IMG/VR virus record: IMGVR_UViG_3300008258_000011
Location: 1 to 55,946 of that record
Origin: a virus
Length of the DNA: 55,946 bases
Reading direction: 5' to 3' (one strand)
Below are positions 36,188 through 42,964 of the stretch, one piece after another. A model generated the notes under the pieces. The model did no database searches, was not told the origin of the DNA, and saw nothing but the letters and a program-made list of their open reading frames with translations. The first letter of the stretch is position 1, and each line of letters begins with the position of its first letter. The translations under genes and the position numbers were made by a program.

Positions 36188-36591
36188 TATAAACCTTCCT
36201 TAATAAGATCTTTGGTGAGAGTAGAAAGTTCTTTAAAGTTTAATACTACGTTGATTTGAGTAGGCATACCATTGGCAAAAGAATTGAATTGTCCGTTTGG
36301 TGTGTAGTTAATACTCATCTCAGTAAGAACACAAGAAGTGTGACGATGAAGATTTGTATTTTCTTTACCGTCTTGATAATACGCAATATCAAATTCAGAT
36401 GGATAGATGTATAAAAACTGATTTGTGTCTTTAAACTCTGGGTGCATATGATACTTGAATTGCTCAATAATACGCAATACATTTTCAGCTTCGCCAATAT
36501 CTCTTGGGAAGAATTGATAATCGAATTGGAATGTTCTAAAGTCTACGCTCTTGAACAGTTGTTCTTTCTTTGGGTTTGCCGCAAGACCCAT
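36187..36591 (-). CDS. 48: gp48 tail tube cap, C-terminal half in a -1 frame
   Basis: A 134-residue frame: NPKKEQLFKSVDFRTFQFDY, then FFPRDIGEAENVLRIIEQFK, YHMHPEF, LYIYPSEFDIAYYQDGKENT and HRHTSCVLTEMSINYTPNG. This is the conserved C-terminal half of gp48/gp54-type tube proteins. The only ATG (36591) has no ribosome-binding site and lies inside the previous frame, 49 nt before that frame's stop. Alone it lacks the N-terminal half that family members have, so I read it as the second part of gp48, separated by a -1 shift or by a one-base indel. Confidence 0.75.
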   Translation of the reverse strand: MGLAANPKKEQLFKSVDFRTFQFDYQFFPRDIGEAENVLRIIEQFKYHMHPEFKDTNQFLYIYPSEFDIAYYQDGKENTNLHRHTSCVLTEMSINYTPNGQFNSFANGMPTQINVVLNFKELSTLTKDLIKEGL

Positions 36592-37142
36592 ATATTTAAT
36601 TGATTTGGTACGTGTAAGGCGATTGCTGTTTTTAATCTTTTCTGAGCACGAGTAACAGATGCTGCTTGAGTAGCTGCAGCACCAATACCAATTGCTGCTG
36701 GGGCTGCATTTAAAGATGCACCAGCAACAGCACCTTTTCTACCAGCCAATAATCCACCACCTACTGCACCTTCAATAACTTGTCCAGCTGCATTTAATCC
36801 AACAAATGCTGCTTTATCTCCTACAGTACTACCATTACCAAATAGCCTTTCGTTTTGAGCAATTAAACCATTGCTACGTAAACGTGGCGGAACATCAGCT
36901 ACGGTTTGTATAGTTTTATCGTTGAATAACTTTGACTCGACTGCCACGTTAATGTAAAATATAACGTAGTTACCACCATACTCATAACTCATCAAATTTG
37001 ATGGATACGAGTGTTGTTTAATGTCGTATTTACCCTCACCAAAAGCGGTTCTCTCTAGAGGTCCACCTTGGAATGATTTTGTTGAGGTTTTCAGTCTTTC
37101 TTGTAAAGCCTGTTCTGCTGCGTTTCTATCTGCGTTTGGCAT
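36543..37142 (-). CDS. 48: gp48 tail tube cap, N-terminal half
   Basis: A 199-residue frame. Its first 75 residues (ERTAFGEGKYDIKQHSYPSN, LMSYEYGGNYVIFYINVAVE) match the start of gp48-like tube-cap proteins, and a Gly/Ala-rich stretch (GGGLLAGRKGAVAGASLNA) precedes RLKTAIALHVPNQLNI. After that point the frame turns to nonsense (the last 16 residues), while the -1 frame begins the conserved FKSVDFRTF block. T4 gp48 is 364 residues; the two parts together give about 317. The cap ends the baseplate and starts the tube. A late promoter lies upstream at 37177-37183. Confidence 0.7.
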   Translation of the reverse strand: MPNADRNAAEQALQERLKTSTKSFQGGPLERTAFGEGKYDIKQHSYPSNLMSYEYGGNYVIFYINVAVESKLFNDKTIQTVADVPPRLRSNGLIAQNERLFGNGSTVGDKAAFVGLNAAGQVIEGAVGGGLLAGRKGAVAGASLNAAPAAIGIGAAATQAASVTRAQKRLKTAIALHVPNQLNIWVLRQTQRKNNCSRA

Positions 37143-37150
37143 TGGGCACC

Positions 37151-37157
37151 CTAAATA
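37151..37157 (+). promoter_or_regulatory. CTAAATA late box, plus strand (for gp4)
   Basis: CTAAATA 29 nt before the gp4 ATG. With the minus-strand box at 37177-37183 it forms an interleaved pair: each box lies on the far side of the other gene's expected transcription start. Confidence 0.5.
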
Positions 37158-37176
37158 TTAGCAATTACACTACTAT

Positions 37177-37183
37177 TATTTAG
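37177..37183 (-). promoter_or_regulatory. CTAAATA late box, minus strand (for gp48)
   Basis: CTAAATAATAGT on the minus strand, 34 nt upstream of the gp48 start and only three bases from the gp4 ATG on the other strand. Confidence 0.5.
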
Positions 37184-37186
37184 GCG

Positions 37187-37624
37187 ATGTACCACAAAAG
37201 ATTATTCAAACCACTGTTTCCACAAAAGTATACTGGGGATCCAACGAACATAATTATGCGTTCGTCGTGGGAGACCAGATTCGCTTCTTGGTGTGATAAA
37301 AACCCAGCAGTTGTCAAGTGGATATCCGAAGAGACAGTTGTTCCGTACAGATGCCCAACCGATGATAGAATACATCGTTATTTCGTGGATTTTCAAATAC
37401 AAGTTAAGCAAAAGGATGGGATATTAAAAACTTACCTAGTAGAAGTAAAACCCTTTAGCCAAACCCAACCTCCAGTATATCCAGGTCGTCAAACTCAAAG
37501 GTATTTAACCGAGTCTATGACCTTTATCAAGAATCAAGCCAAATGGAAAGCTGCCACTGAATATGCTAAAGATAGGAATTGGGAATTTAAGATCATTACT
37601 GAGCATGAACTTGGGTTAAAGTAA
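37187..37624 (+). CDS. 4: Head completion protein gp4-like
   Basis: A 145-residue protein (T4 gp4 is 150). RLFKPLFPQKYTGDPTNIIM, RSSWETRFASWCDKNPAVVK and WISEETVVPYRCP are the conserved N-terminal half; FVDFQIQVKQ and TYLVEVKPFSQTQPP give the nuclease-fold core (D and ExK motif of a PD-(D/E)xK type). gp4 finishes the head after packaging in T4. It is the first gene of the plus-strand structural block and is followed 13 nt later by gp2. Confidence 0.85.
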   Translation: MYHKRLFKPLFPQKYTGDPTNIIMRSSWETRFASWCDKNPAVVKWISEETVVPYRCPTDDRIHRYFVDFQIQVKQKDGILKTYLVEVKPFSQTQPPVYPGRQTQRYLTESMTFIKNQAKWKAATEYAKDRNWEFKIITEHELGLK

Positions 37625-37625
37625 C

Positions 37626-37632
37626 CTAAATA
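37626..37632 (+). promoter_or_regulatory. CTAAATA box five bases before the gp2 ATG
   Basis: CTAAATA-ATAGT-ATG, identical in spacing to the gp25 site. If active it would give a leaderless or nearly leaderless late mRNA. Confidence 0.4.
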
Positions 37633-37637
37633 ATAGT

Positions 37638-38237
37638 ATGGCTATACAATCACCTACACTCCAAGACGTATTCGAACGAAACAAGTATAACCTTGACGAC
37701 GCAGTCAAGAAGTCTCGTGCTTGGTTCAGTCAGCAAGCATTGCTTATGTCTAAGCAATCAATAACGCCACCTAAAGTCTTAAAGGGTAATCCGCAGCAGC
37801 TAAAGATGACCATTATGCCTGGTAAGCTGTATATGTTTTTGTATGACCCTAAACTTAAAAACGAGTTACCTTACTACGACAGATTTCCCTTGGTATTTCC
37901 GTTTAGAAAAGTTCAAGGTGGATTCCTTGGGTTAAATATGCACTATTTGCCTTACCAATTACGTATTAGATTGTTGGATAAACTTATGCAGTACGCCAGC
38001 AATAATAAGCTAAATGAAGCCACTAGAATTAAGTATTCTTGGGCACTAATTGATGGTGTATCACGATTTAATGGAGCTATTCCTTGCGTCAAACATTATT
38101 TAGATAGTCATGTTAGATCTGCATTTAGAGAAGTTCCCTCATACGACTGGGCAACTGCTATGTTATTGCCAGTTGAACGATTTGTTGGTGCAACTACCCA
38201 ACAAGTTTGGACAGATTCAAAAAGGAAGATGGGTTAA
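37638..38237 (+). CDS. 2: DNA end protector gp2-like
   Basis: A 199-residue protein (T4 gp2 is 274). PGKLYMFLYDPKLKNELPYY, DRFPLVFPFRKVQGGFLGLN and MHYLPYQLRIRLLDKLMQYA form the conserved middle of proteins annotated as gp2 in marine T4-like phages. RHV-type end: YLDSHVRSAFREVPSYDWAT, MLLPVERF. gp2 protects packaged DNA ends from host nuclease and is part of the head neck. It lies next to gp4, as in T4. I recall the family pattern but a gp3-type identity cannot be fully excluded. Confidence 0.6.
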   Translation: MAIQSPTLQDVFERNKYNLDDAVKKSRAWFSQQALLMSKQSITPPKVLKGNPQQLKMTIMPGKLYMFLYDPKLKNELPYYDRFPLVFPFRKVQGGFLGLNMHYLPYQLRIRLLDKLMQYASNNKLNEATRIKYSWALIDGVSRFNGAIPCVKHYLDSHVRSAFREVPSYDWATAMLLPVERFVGATTQQVWTDSKRKMG

Positions 38238-38993
38238 ATGGCTATTTTCAATCCGCCAGCGCAAAAGAATTCTGGCTTAAGAAATTTTATATCAACGATT
38301 AAAACTGAAGGGTTAATGCGTTCATCAAGATACGCAGTAATGATGACCCCACCAAAATCAGTAGGATCGTTTACAAATATGAGAAAGTTATTGTTGTTTT
38401 GTTCAGAGATTTCACTTCCTGGTCAAAACTTAATAACCAATCAAATTAGACAATACGGAGAGATCCGTGAAGTACCTTCTGAGAAAACATTTGACAATAT
38501 TAGTATGACTTTCTATGTTGATAACAATATGGAAGTTAAACTATTCTTTGATCGTTGGTTAGATTCTATTCAAAATCCCTACACAAGAACATTTGAATAT
38601 TATGAAAATTATATTACAGACTTAGACATTGAAGTTGAAGATTTAAAAGATAGAAAACGCTACTCAGTTAAACTTTCTGAATGTTATCCAAAGAGTATTA
38701 GTCCAATATCTCTTGGGTACGAAACAAAAGAAGTAATGAAACTTCAAGTTAGTATGAATTACAAGTACTGGCGTTCAACTGCGTACAGTACACCGAAAGA
38801 AGTTAAGGAATCTCAGTTTTCAAGATTCTTTCAAATGCCTACTATCAATGGAAACCCTATTCCTGGTATGAGTCAAGCACAAAGTGTGCCAGCTGAATAT
38901 ACAAATGACTTTAATGGTTTTCAACAGCAAGTTAATACTGGGGAAACTCAAAATATAACTACTGGTATTACTTCTATATTTTCTGGAAGATAA
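38238..38993 (+). CDS. Tail tube / tube initiator protein (gp54 or gp19 family)
   Basis: A 251-residue protein starting right after the gp2 stop (TAAATG). SSRYAVMMTPPKSVGSFTNM, RKLLLFCSEISLPGQNLITN, QIRQYGEIREVPSEKTFDNI, MTFYVDNNMEVKLFFDRWLD, and PYTRTFEYYENYI represent the tail-tube fold (gp19/gp54 superfamily): a beta-barrel with a hydrophobic CSEISLPG strand. The length and the place near gp48 favour gp54, the tube initiator; the C-terminus (FNGFQQQVNTGETQNIT) is low complexity. It could also be a tube paralogue. Confidence 0.65.
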   Translation: MAIFNPPAQKNSGLRNFISTIKTEGLMRSSRYAVMMTPPKSVGSFTNMRKLLLFCSEISLPGQNLITNQIRQYGEIREVPSEKTFDNISMTFYVDNNMEVKLFFDRWLDSIQNPYTRTFEYYENYITDLDIEVEDLKDRKRYSVKLSECYPKSISPISLGYETKEVMKLQVSMNYKYWRSTAYSTPKEVKESQFSRFFQMPTINGNPIPGMSQAQSVPAEYTNDFNGFQQQVNTGETQNITTGITSIFSGR

Positions 38994-38994
38994 A

Positions 38995-39255
38995 ATGAAC
39001 GACAAAAAACTATTTAAATACTTAGCAATATTATTAGTATTGCCGTTGGTGCTGGCATTCTTTGGCGGAGATCGTTACAGATATCCATGTCAAGATCCAG
39101 CCAATTGGGATAAAGATATTTGTAAATTGCCACTATGTGATATAACAAGATCTTGCCCAGAACATATTTTTAAAGGTCAGCGTGATCCAAGACTCGGACC
39201 AGTCACAGAACAACCTAAACAATCTACCCCAACATCAGGAGTATCGTGCAAATGA
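38995..39255 (+). CDS. Small membrane-anchored Cys-containing protein
   Basis: An 86-residue protein. A single hydrophobic segment (YLAILLVLPLVLAFFGGD) near the N-terminus is followed by a presumably external domain with the pattern RYRYPCQDPANWDKDICKLP, LCDITRSCPEHIF. I have seen this Cys pattern in many marine T4-like phages. It lies between the tube gene and other membrane proteins, so it may be part of the lysis or envelope-interaction set. Its stop overlaps the next start (ATGA). The function is unknown. Confidence 0.65.
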   Translation: MNDKKLFKYLAILLVLPLVLAFFGGDRYRYPCQDPANWDKDICKLPLCDITRSCPEHIFKGQRDPRLGPVTEQPKQSTPTSGVSCK

Positions 39256-39686
39256 ATGATCAATTTATGTATACCGAAGATCAGCTAATGGCTCGTCTGA
39301 GATTCTTTATTGGAATCTGTCTAGCTCTAACATTAACTGGAATTGTGTTTGTAGTTTTATACTCTATTATCTTTGTGACACAACCACTTAATGCCATCTC
39401 ACCAATTGATTCAAAGTTTTTTGAATTGATTATTCCTATCGCAACATTCCTAACAGGTACACTGTCTGGTATTATGCTTGCTGGTAATGATAAAGCTGCT
39501 CAAGCTGAAGCACTAAAAGCTGCCAATGCTGGTTGGACTCGCCCACCATCTTCACCAACACCAGCTGGTGGAGTAAGCATGCCTGCTCGTCCACCAATGC
39601 CTGGAATGCCGCAGATGCCAATGGGAATGACTGGTAGTTATCTAGAACCTGGAGATCCAGTGAATAGAAACACTCGTAACGATTAA
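39252..39686 (+). CDS. Two-TM membrane protein, possible holin partner
   Basis: A 144-residue protein from the ATG at 39252 in an ATGA overlap with the upstream gene. There are two membrane segments: FFIGICLALTLTGIVFVVLY, then LIIPIATFLTGTLSGIMLAG. A short cytoplasmic Pro/Gly-rich tail follows (RPPSSPTPAGGVSMPARPPM). It ends with NRNTRND, very close to the end of the next protein (VRNTRND), which suggests partial duplication or recombination of gene ends. The topology resembles small phage holins; no family is certain. Confidence 0.6.
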   Translation: MNDQFMYTEDQLMARLRFFIGICLALTLTGIVFVVLYSIIFVTQPLNAISPIDSKFFELIIPIATFLTGTLSGIMLAGNDKAAQAEALKAANAGWTRPPSSPTPAGGVSMPARPPMPGMPQMPMGMTGSYLEPGDPVNRNTRND

Positions 39687-40015
39687 TGATAGAACAAGAA
39701 TCTTGGGTGAATAAAAAATGGCGTCCAGCCATGGGTTGGACGTACATGGTCATTTGTATTCTAGACTTTGCTATTTTTCCAATGGCATGGTCAATCCTAC
39801 AAGCAATGGCTAATGGTACAGTAACTAGCCAATGGGATCCGCTAACACTTAAAGGTGCTGGTTTGTTTCATATGGCTATGGGTGCTATACTTGGTATTGC
39901 TGCTTGGTCACGTGGTCAAGAAAAGATAGCAGGGATTATTCCTGCAACACCTATTGCTAAACCGATAAATACTAATTTGGAAGATCCACCTGTTCGTAAT
40001 ACTAGGAATGACTAA
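39686..40015 (+). CDS. Holin-like 3-TM protein
   Basis: A 109-residue protein beginning MIEQESWVNKKWRPAMGWTY. The KWRPAMGW motif followed by membrane segments (MVICILDFAIFPMAWSILQ, GAGLFHMAMGAILGIAAWS) is that of the 3-TM holins described for gene transfer agents and many phages of Alphaproteobacteria. It would permeabilise the inner membrane at lysis. It lies in a TAATG overlap with the upstream gene and just before the small terminase gene. Family call by motif; activity inferred. Confidence 0.7.
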   Translation: MIEQESWVNKKWRPAMGWTYMVICILDFAIFPMAWSILQAMANGTVTSQWDPLTLKGAGLFHMAMGAILGIAAWSRGQEKIAGIIPATPIAKPINTNLEDPPVRNTRND

Positions 40016-40284
40016 TGCACGATCTTTTATCTCAAGGACAAGAAGCACTAATGCATGCACTTGAGGTAGCCAAGCAATCTGAGCACCCACGTGCATTTGA
40101 GGTTGTGGGTAATTTGGTGAAACAGTTGGCGGATATAAACCAACAGTTATTAGATTTGCACCAACAGAAATCTAAATTAGATGGTCCAAAAGATTCATCT
40201 AAAAGTGTGACCAATAATGCTATCTTTGTAGGTAGCACTGCTGAATTGAATAAACTTATAAAGAATATGACTAAAGGAGATTGA
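40015..40284 (+). CDS. 16: Small terminase subunit gp16-like (short)
   Basis: An 89-residue protein. HPRAFEVVGNLVKQLADINQ and QLLDLHQQKSKLDG followed by VTNNAIFVGSTAELNKLIKN are the signature of T4-type small terminases, which start DNA packaging. T4 gp16 is 164 residues; this one retains the central coiled-coil and the C-terminal motif but lacks the N-terminal extension. The gene starts in a TAATG overlap with the holin-like gene, after AGGAATG. No large terminase (gp17) is in this window. Confidence 0.75.
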   Translation: MHDLLSQGQEALMHALEVAKQSEHPRAFEVVGNLVKQLADINQQLLDLHQQKSKLDGPKDSSKSVTNNAIFVGSTAELNKLIKNMTKGD

Positions 40285-40286
40285 CT

Positions 40287-41000
40287 ATGGCTTTACCAAT
40301 GAGTAATACCCCAACGTATACGTTGACCATTCCGTCTAGTGGAAAAGAAATCAAATATAGACCATTTCTAGTTCGTGAAGAAAAAGCATTAATGATTGCT
40401 CAGCAGAGTGAAGATCCTATGACTATGATCAACACTCTTAAAGATGTAATTAAGTCTTGCGTTGTTGAGCCTATTAATCCAGATGATCTAGCTACATTCG
40501 ATCTAGAATATATCTTCACTCAACTACGTGCGAAGTCAGTTGGTGAAACTATTGATTTAATTTTTCCATGCGATACGTGTGATGATGAAAAAGCCAGAGT
40601 TCAAATCTCTTTTGATATCACAAAGATTGCTGTAGAAAAGTCTCCAGAACATCAAGCTAACATTGCATTGTTCGGAGATGTAGGTGTTGTTATGAAGTAC
40701 CCTACTTTACAAGTATTGAATCAGTTACAAGTTTTAGACACAGAAAACCTTGATGATCTGTTTACTATAATTGCTAAATGCATCGATTACATCTATCAAG
40801 GTGATGAGTTGTTTTACGCTAAAGAGCAAACTCAACAAGAACTATTAGATTTTATTAACAACTTAACATCAGAGCAATTTGCCAAAGTACAAAAGTTCTT
40901 TGAGACTATGCCGAGATTAAAGCAAGATGTTGAGTACGATTGTCCTGTATGTAAAAAGCATCATAAGAAGACCCTGGAGGGTCTTCAAAGTTTTTTTTAA
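40287..41000 (+). CDS. 26: Baseplate hub / tail assembly protein gp26-like
   Basis: A 237-residue protein from the ATG at 40287 (AAAGGAG upstream; the frame's TTG two codons earlier is less likely). MSNTPTYTLTIPSSGKEIKY, RPFLVREEKALMIAQQSEDP and IKSCVVEPINPDDLATFDLE define the T4 base-plate (gp26) family. Two Cys pairs, CDTC at about 94 and CPVC near the end, look like a zinc site. It ends GLQSFF at a run of eight T before TAA. A -1 shift there would add a gp51-like tail (see 40997-41182). The position before the tape measure gene is that of a tail assembly chaperone. Confidence 0.85.
   Translation: MALPMSNTPTYTLTIPSSGKEIKYRPFLVREEKALMIAQQSEDPMTMINTLKDVIKSCVVEPINPDDLATFDLEYIFTQLRAKSVGETIDLIFPCDTCDDEKARVQISFDITKIAVEKSPEHQANIALFGDVGVVMKYPTLQVLNQLQVLDTENLDDLFTIIAKCIDYIYQGDELFYAKEQTQQELLDFINNLTSEQFAKVQKFFETMPRLKQDVEYDCPVCKKHHKKTLEGLQSFF
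40976..40998 (+). promoter_or_regulatory. Programmed -1 frameshift signal: GGAGGG then T8 slippery run
   Basis: A Shine-Dalgarno-like GGAGGG (40976-40981) precedes an eight-T run (40991-40998) by 9 nt, the geometry of the stimulator in E. coli dnaX. The gp26 frame reads TTT TTT TAA; slipping back one base gives TTT TTT TTA and continues into the gp51-like frame. Weak AT-rich inverted repeats (TGTCATGACA; TTTGTA/TACAAA) follow. Confidence 0.7.
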
Positions 41001-41182
41001 TAAACCTTTGTCATGACACTTTGTATAATTATTACAAAATGAATTTTGCTTTGATGCAGTACCACAAATACTCGCTGACCGAACTTGAAAGTATGATACC
41101 GTTTGAGCGAGAGATTTACGTTGCTATGCTAGTTAAATATCTAGAAGAAGAAAAACAAAGATTAGATGCACAACGAAAGTAA
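40997..41182 (+). CDS. 51: gp51-like C-terminal extension, expressed by -1 frameshift from gp26
   Basis: The -1 frame at the end of gp26 reads LINLCHDTLYNYYKMNFALM, then QYHKYSLTELESMIPFEREI, and YVAMLVKYLEEEKQRLDAQRK. The HKYSLTELE...PFEREIYVAML pattern is that of T4-like gp51 baseplate hub assembly proteins. An ATG at 41039 exists but has no ribosome-binding site (preceded by TATTACAAA) and would drop the conserved upstream CHDTLYNYY part. The fused product is about 298 residues. A gpG/gpGT-like pair before the tape measure gene is a known strategy in tailed phages. Confidence 0.7.
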   Translation, partial: LINLCHDTLYNYYKMNFALMQYHKYSLTELESMIPFEREIYVAMLVKYLEEEKQRLDAQRK

Positions 41183-41193
41183 GGTAAACTAAG

Positions 41194-42918
41194 ATGGCCA
41201 AACCACCTATCAATATTCACGTATCATCTAGTGATTTTAAATCATTACTAGAAGCTCAACGAGAATCTTTATCTTCATTGCGTTCCATGCAAACGATTAT
41301 GGAACAGAATAGAGAAGAACAACTTGCAGGAATAACTCCTGCTGTAAAAAGTTCTTCCATTGATAATGAAGAGATGCTTAAGGTTCAAAAAGAAACTTTA
41401 AAAGTATCTAAGAGTGCGGCAGAATCTCTCGAATCTATTAAAGAAGCTCAAATTGCTCGTGACGAAATGGTTGAGGCTGTTGGTAATATTGCTAAAACTG
41501 TAAAGACATTTGATACGCTAGGTGATAAATTTCGAAACATGGGCAGAGGATTAGGTGATAAGTTTGGTTCTGTTAGTGCACTAAAGACTACTGCTCTTAA
41601 AGCAGTCAACGTTGGTGGTTTCTTGAATAAGAAAATAGCTGAGCGTGAGTTTGTTCAACAACAAAGAAAACTTGGTAGCGAGAAGTCAGACAAAGAGTTA
41701 CGTCAAGATTTTTCTGCAAGAAATATTGCTGCTAAACAAATTAAAACCAATGAAGGTGAGATTGAAAAATTAAAATCAGAAACTGGTTTAACTGAAAAAC
41801 AGTTATCTGCTACTCCAGAAGGTAAGCGTCTTATTTCAAAGCGTGAAACTTTATCTGATACATTTGCCAAAACAGATATACGTGCTAGTTTAGTTGGCAA
41901 AGCTGCTCCAGCTGGTACTGGGCTATCAAATAAAGAACAGAATGATGCAGTTAATGTTTCTGAAGAAGAAATGGAATCTGCTCGTAGAGATGAAGCACAA
42001 ACTGCTCTTCTTGAAAAGATTGAAAAGAATACTGCAAGTGGCAATGCCGCCAAATCTGTTGCACCAGCCGAAGGTAGTGGTGGTGGAATTTTAGGTGGTA
42101 TTGGTCTTGCTCTTAAATCTCTTGGTGGTGGTCTTGCTGGATTGGGTAGAGGTGCTGGCGCAGGAATTCAAGCATTACTATTTGGATTGGCCAGAGGACT
42201 AGCTGCACTGGCTAACCCAGCTACTCTAATTGGTCTTGGTGCTGTTACGTTGGCTGTTATGGGTATTGGTAAAGCACTTGAAATGGCAGCACCTGGTATT
42301 GAAGCATTTGGTAATGCCGCAGAAAAGATTATTTCTGGTATCGCTGAAGGAATTGTGGCAATTGTAAATTCTATAACTGACGCCATTGAACGATTGGCTT
42401 CTATTGACGGAATGAATTTAATACAAGTAGGTGCTGGACTGTTGGCAGTATCTGCTGGTATGGCTACGTTTGGAGCAGCAAATGCCGTTGCTGGCGTAGG
42501 TAACTTAGTTGGTGGTTTACTATCAAAAGTTTCTGGACAGAAATCCCCAGTGGATCAAATTATTGCTCTCGGTGAAAGTGGAGCTAATATTGAAAAAGCT
42601 GGTATCGGTGTTGAGAAATTAGGCAATGGTTTAAAAGCATTCTCTTCCATAGATGCTGACAAAATAAAAGCAATTGCTGCTTTGCCTACTGATAAAATTG
42701 CAGCTATGGGCTTAGCCATGAGTTCAGCCAATGCAGTTTCTTCTCAATCTGCAGCAAACGATAGTGCTAGAACTGCAGCTGGTGGTGGTTCAGGTGGTAA
42801 CAATACCGCAGTTAATGCTCCAACTACAAACATATCTAATACTAAACAAGTTATTCAATTGCCTGTTCGTAATCAAGAACAGACTATGAACCGATACGTA
42901 CGTACCAGATTTGCATAA
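41194..42918 (+). CDS. 29: Tape measure / hub protein gp29-like
   Basis: A 574-residue protein (T4 gp29 is 590). The N-terminal 250 residues are helical and charged (QRESLSSLRSMQTIMEQNRE, coiled-coil). A Gly-rich hydrophobic stretch from about 295 to 460 (GGGILGGIGLALKSLGGGLA, LANPATLIGLGAVTLAVMGI, IQVGAGLLAVSAGMATFGAA) is typical of tape measure proteins that insert in the membrane on injection. The C-terminus (TKQVIQLPVRNQEQTMNRYV) is conserved in gp29-type hubs. It follows the gp26/gp51 frameshift pair by 11 nt, as chaperone and tape measure genes usually do. Confidence 0.85.
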   Translation: MAKPPINIHVSSSDFKSLLEAQRESLSSLRSMQTIMEQNREEQLAGITPAVKSSSIDNEEMLKVQKETLKVSKSAAESLESIKEAQIARDEMVEAVGNIAKTVKTFDTLGDKFRNMGRGLGDKFGSVSALKTTALKAVNVGGFLNKKIAEREFVQQQRKLGSEKSDKELRQDFSARNIAAKQIKTNEGEIEKLKSETGLTEKQLSATPEGKRLISKRETLSDTFAKTDIRASLVGKAAPAGTGLSNKEQNDAVNVSEEEMESARRDEAQTALLEKIEKNTASGNAAKSVAPAEGSGGGILGGIGLALKSLGGGLAGLGRGAGAGIQALLFGLARGLAALANPATLIGLGAVTLAVMGIGKALEMAAPGIEAFGNAAEKIISGIAEGIVAIVNSITDAIERLASIDGMNLIQVGAGLLAVSAGMATFGAANAVAGVGNLVGGLLSKVSGQKSPVDQIIALGESGANIEKAGIGVEKLGNGLKAFSSIDADKIKAIAALPTDKIAAMGLAMSSANAVSSQSAANDSARTAAGGGSGGNNTAVNAPTTNISNTKQVIQLPVRNQEQTMNRYVRTRFA

Positions 42919-42942
42919 TAAAAAAGGGAGCCGAAGCTCCCC
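42919..42942 (-). terminator. UUCG-loop intrinsic terminator after gp32
   Basis: GGGAGC-TTCG-GCTCCC on the minus strand (C-G closed UUCG tetraloop), followed by TTTTTT. It separates converging gp29 (+) and gp32 (-). On the plus strand the U-run is absent, so it acts mainly on the gp32 side. Confidence 0.85.
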
Positions 42943-42964
42943 TTAGTACATGCATGGGATTTGT

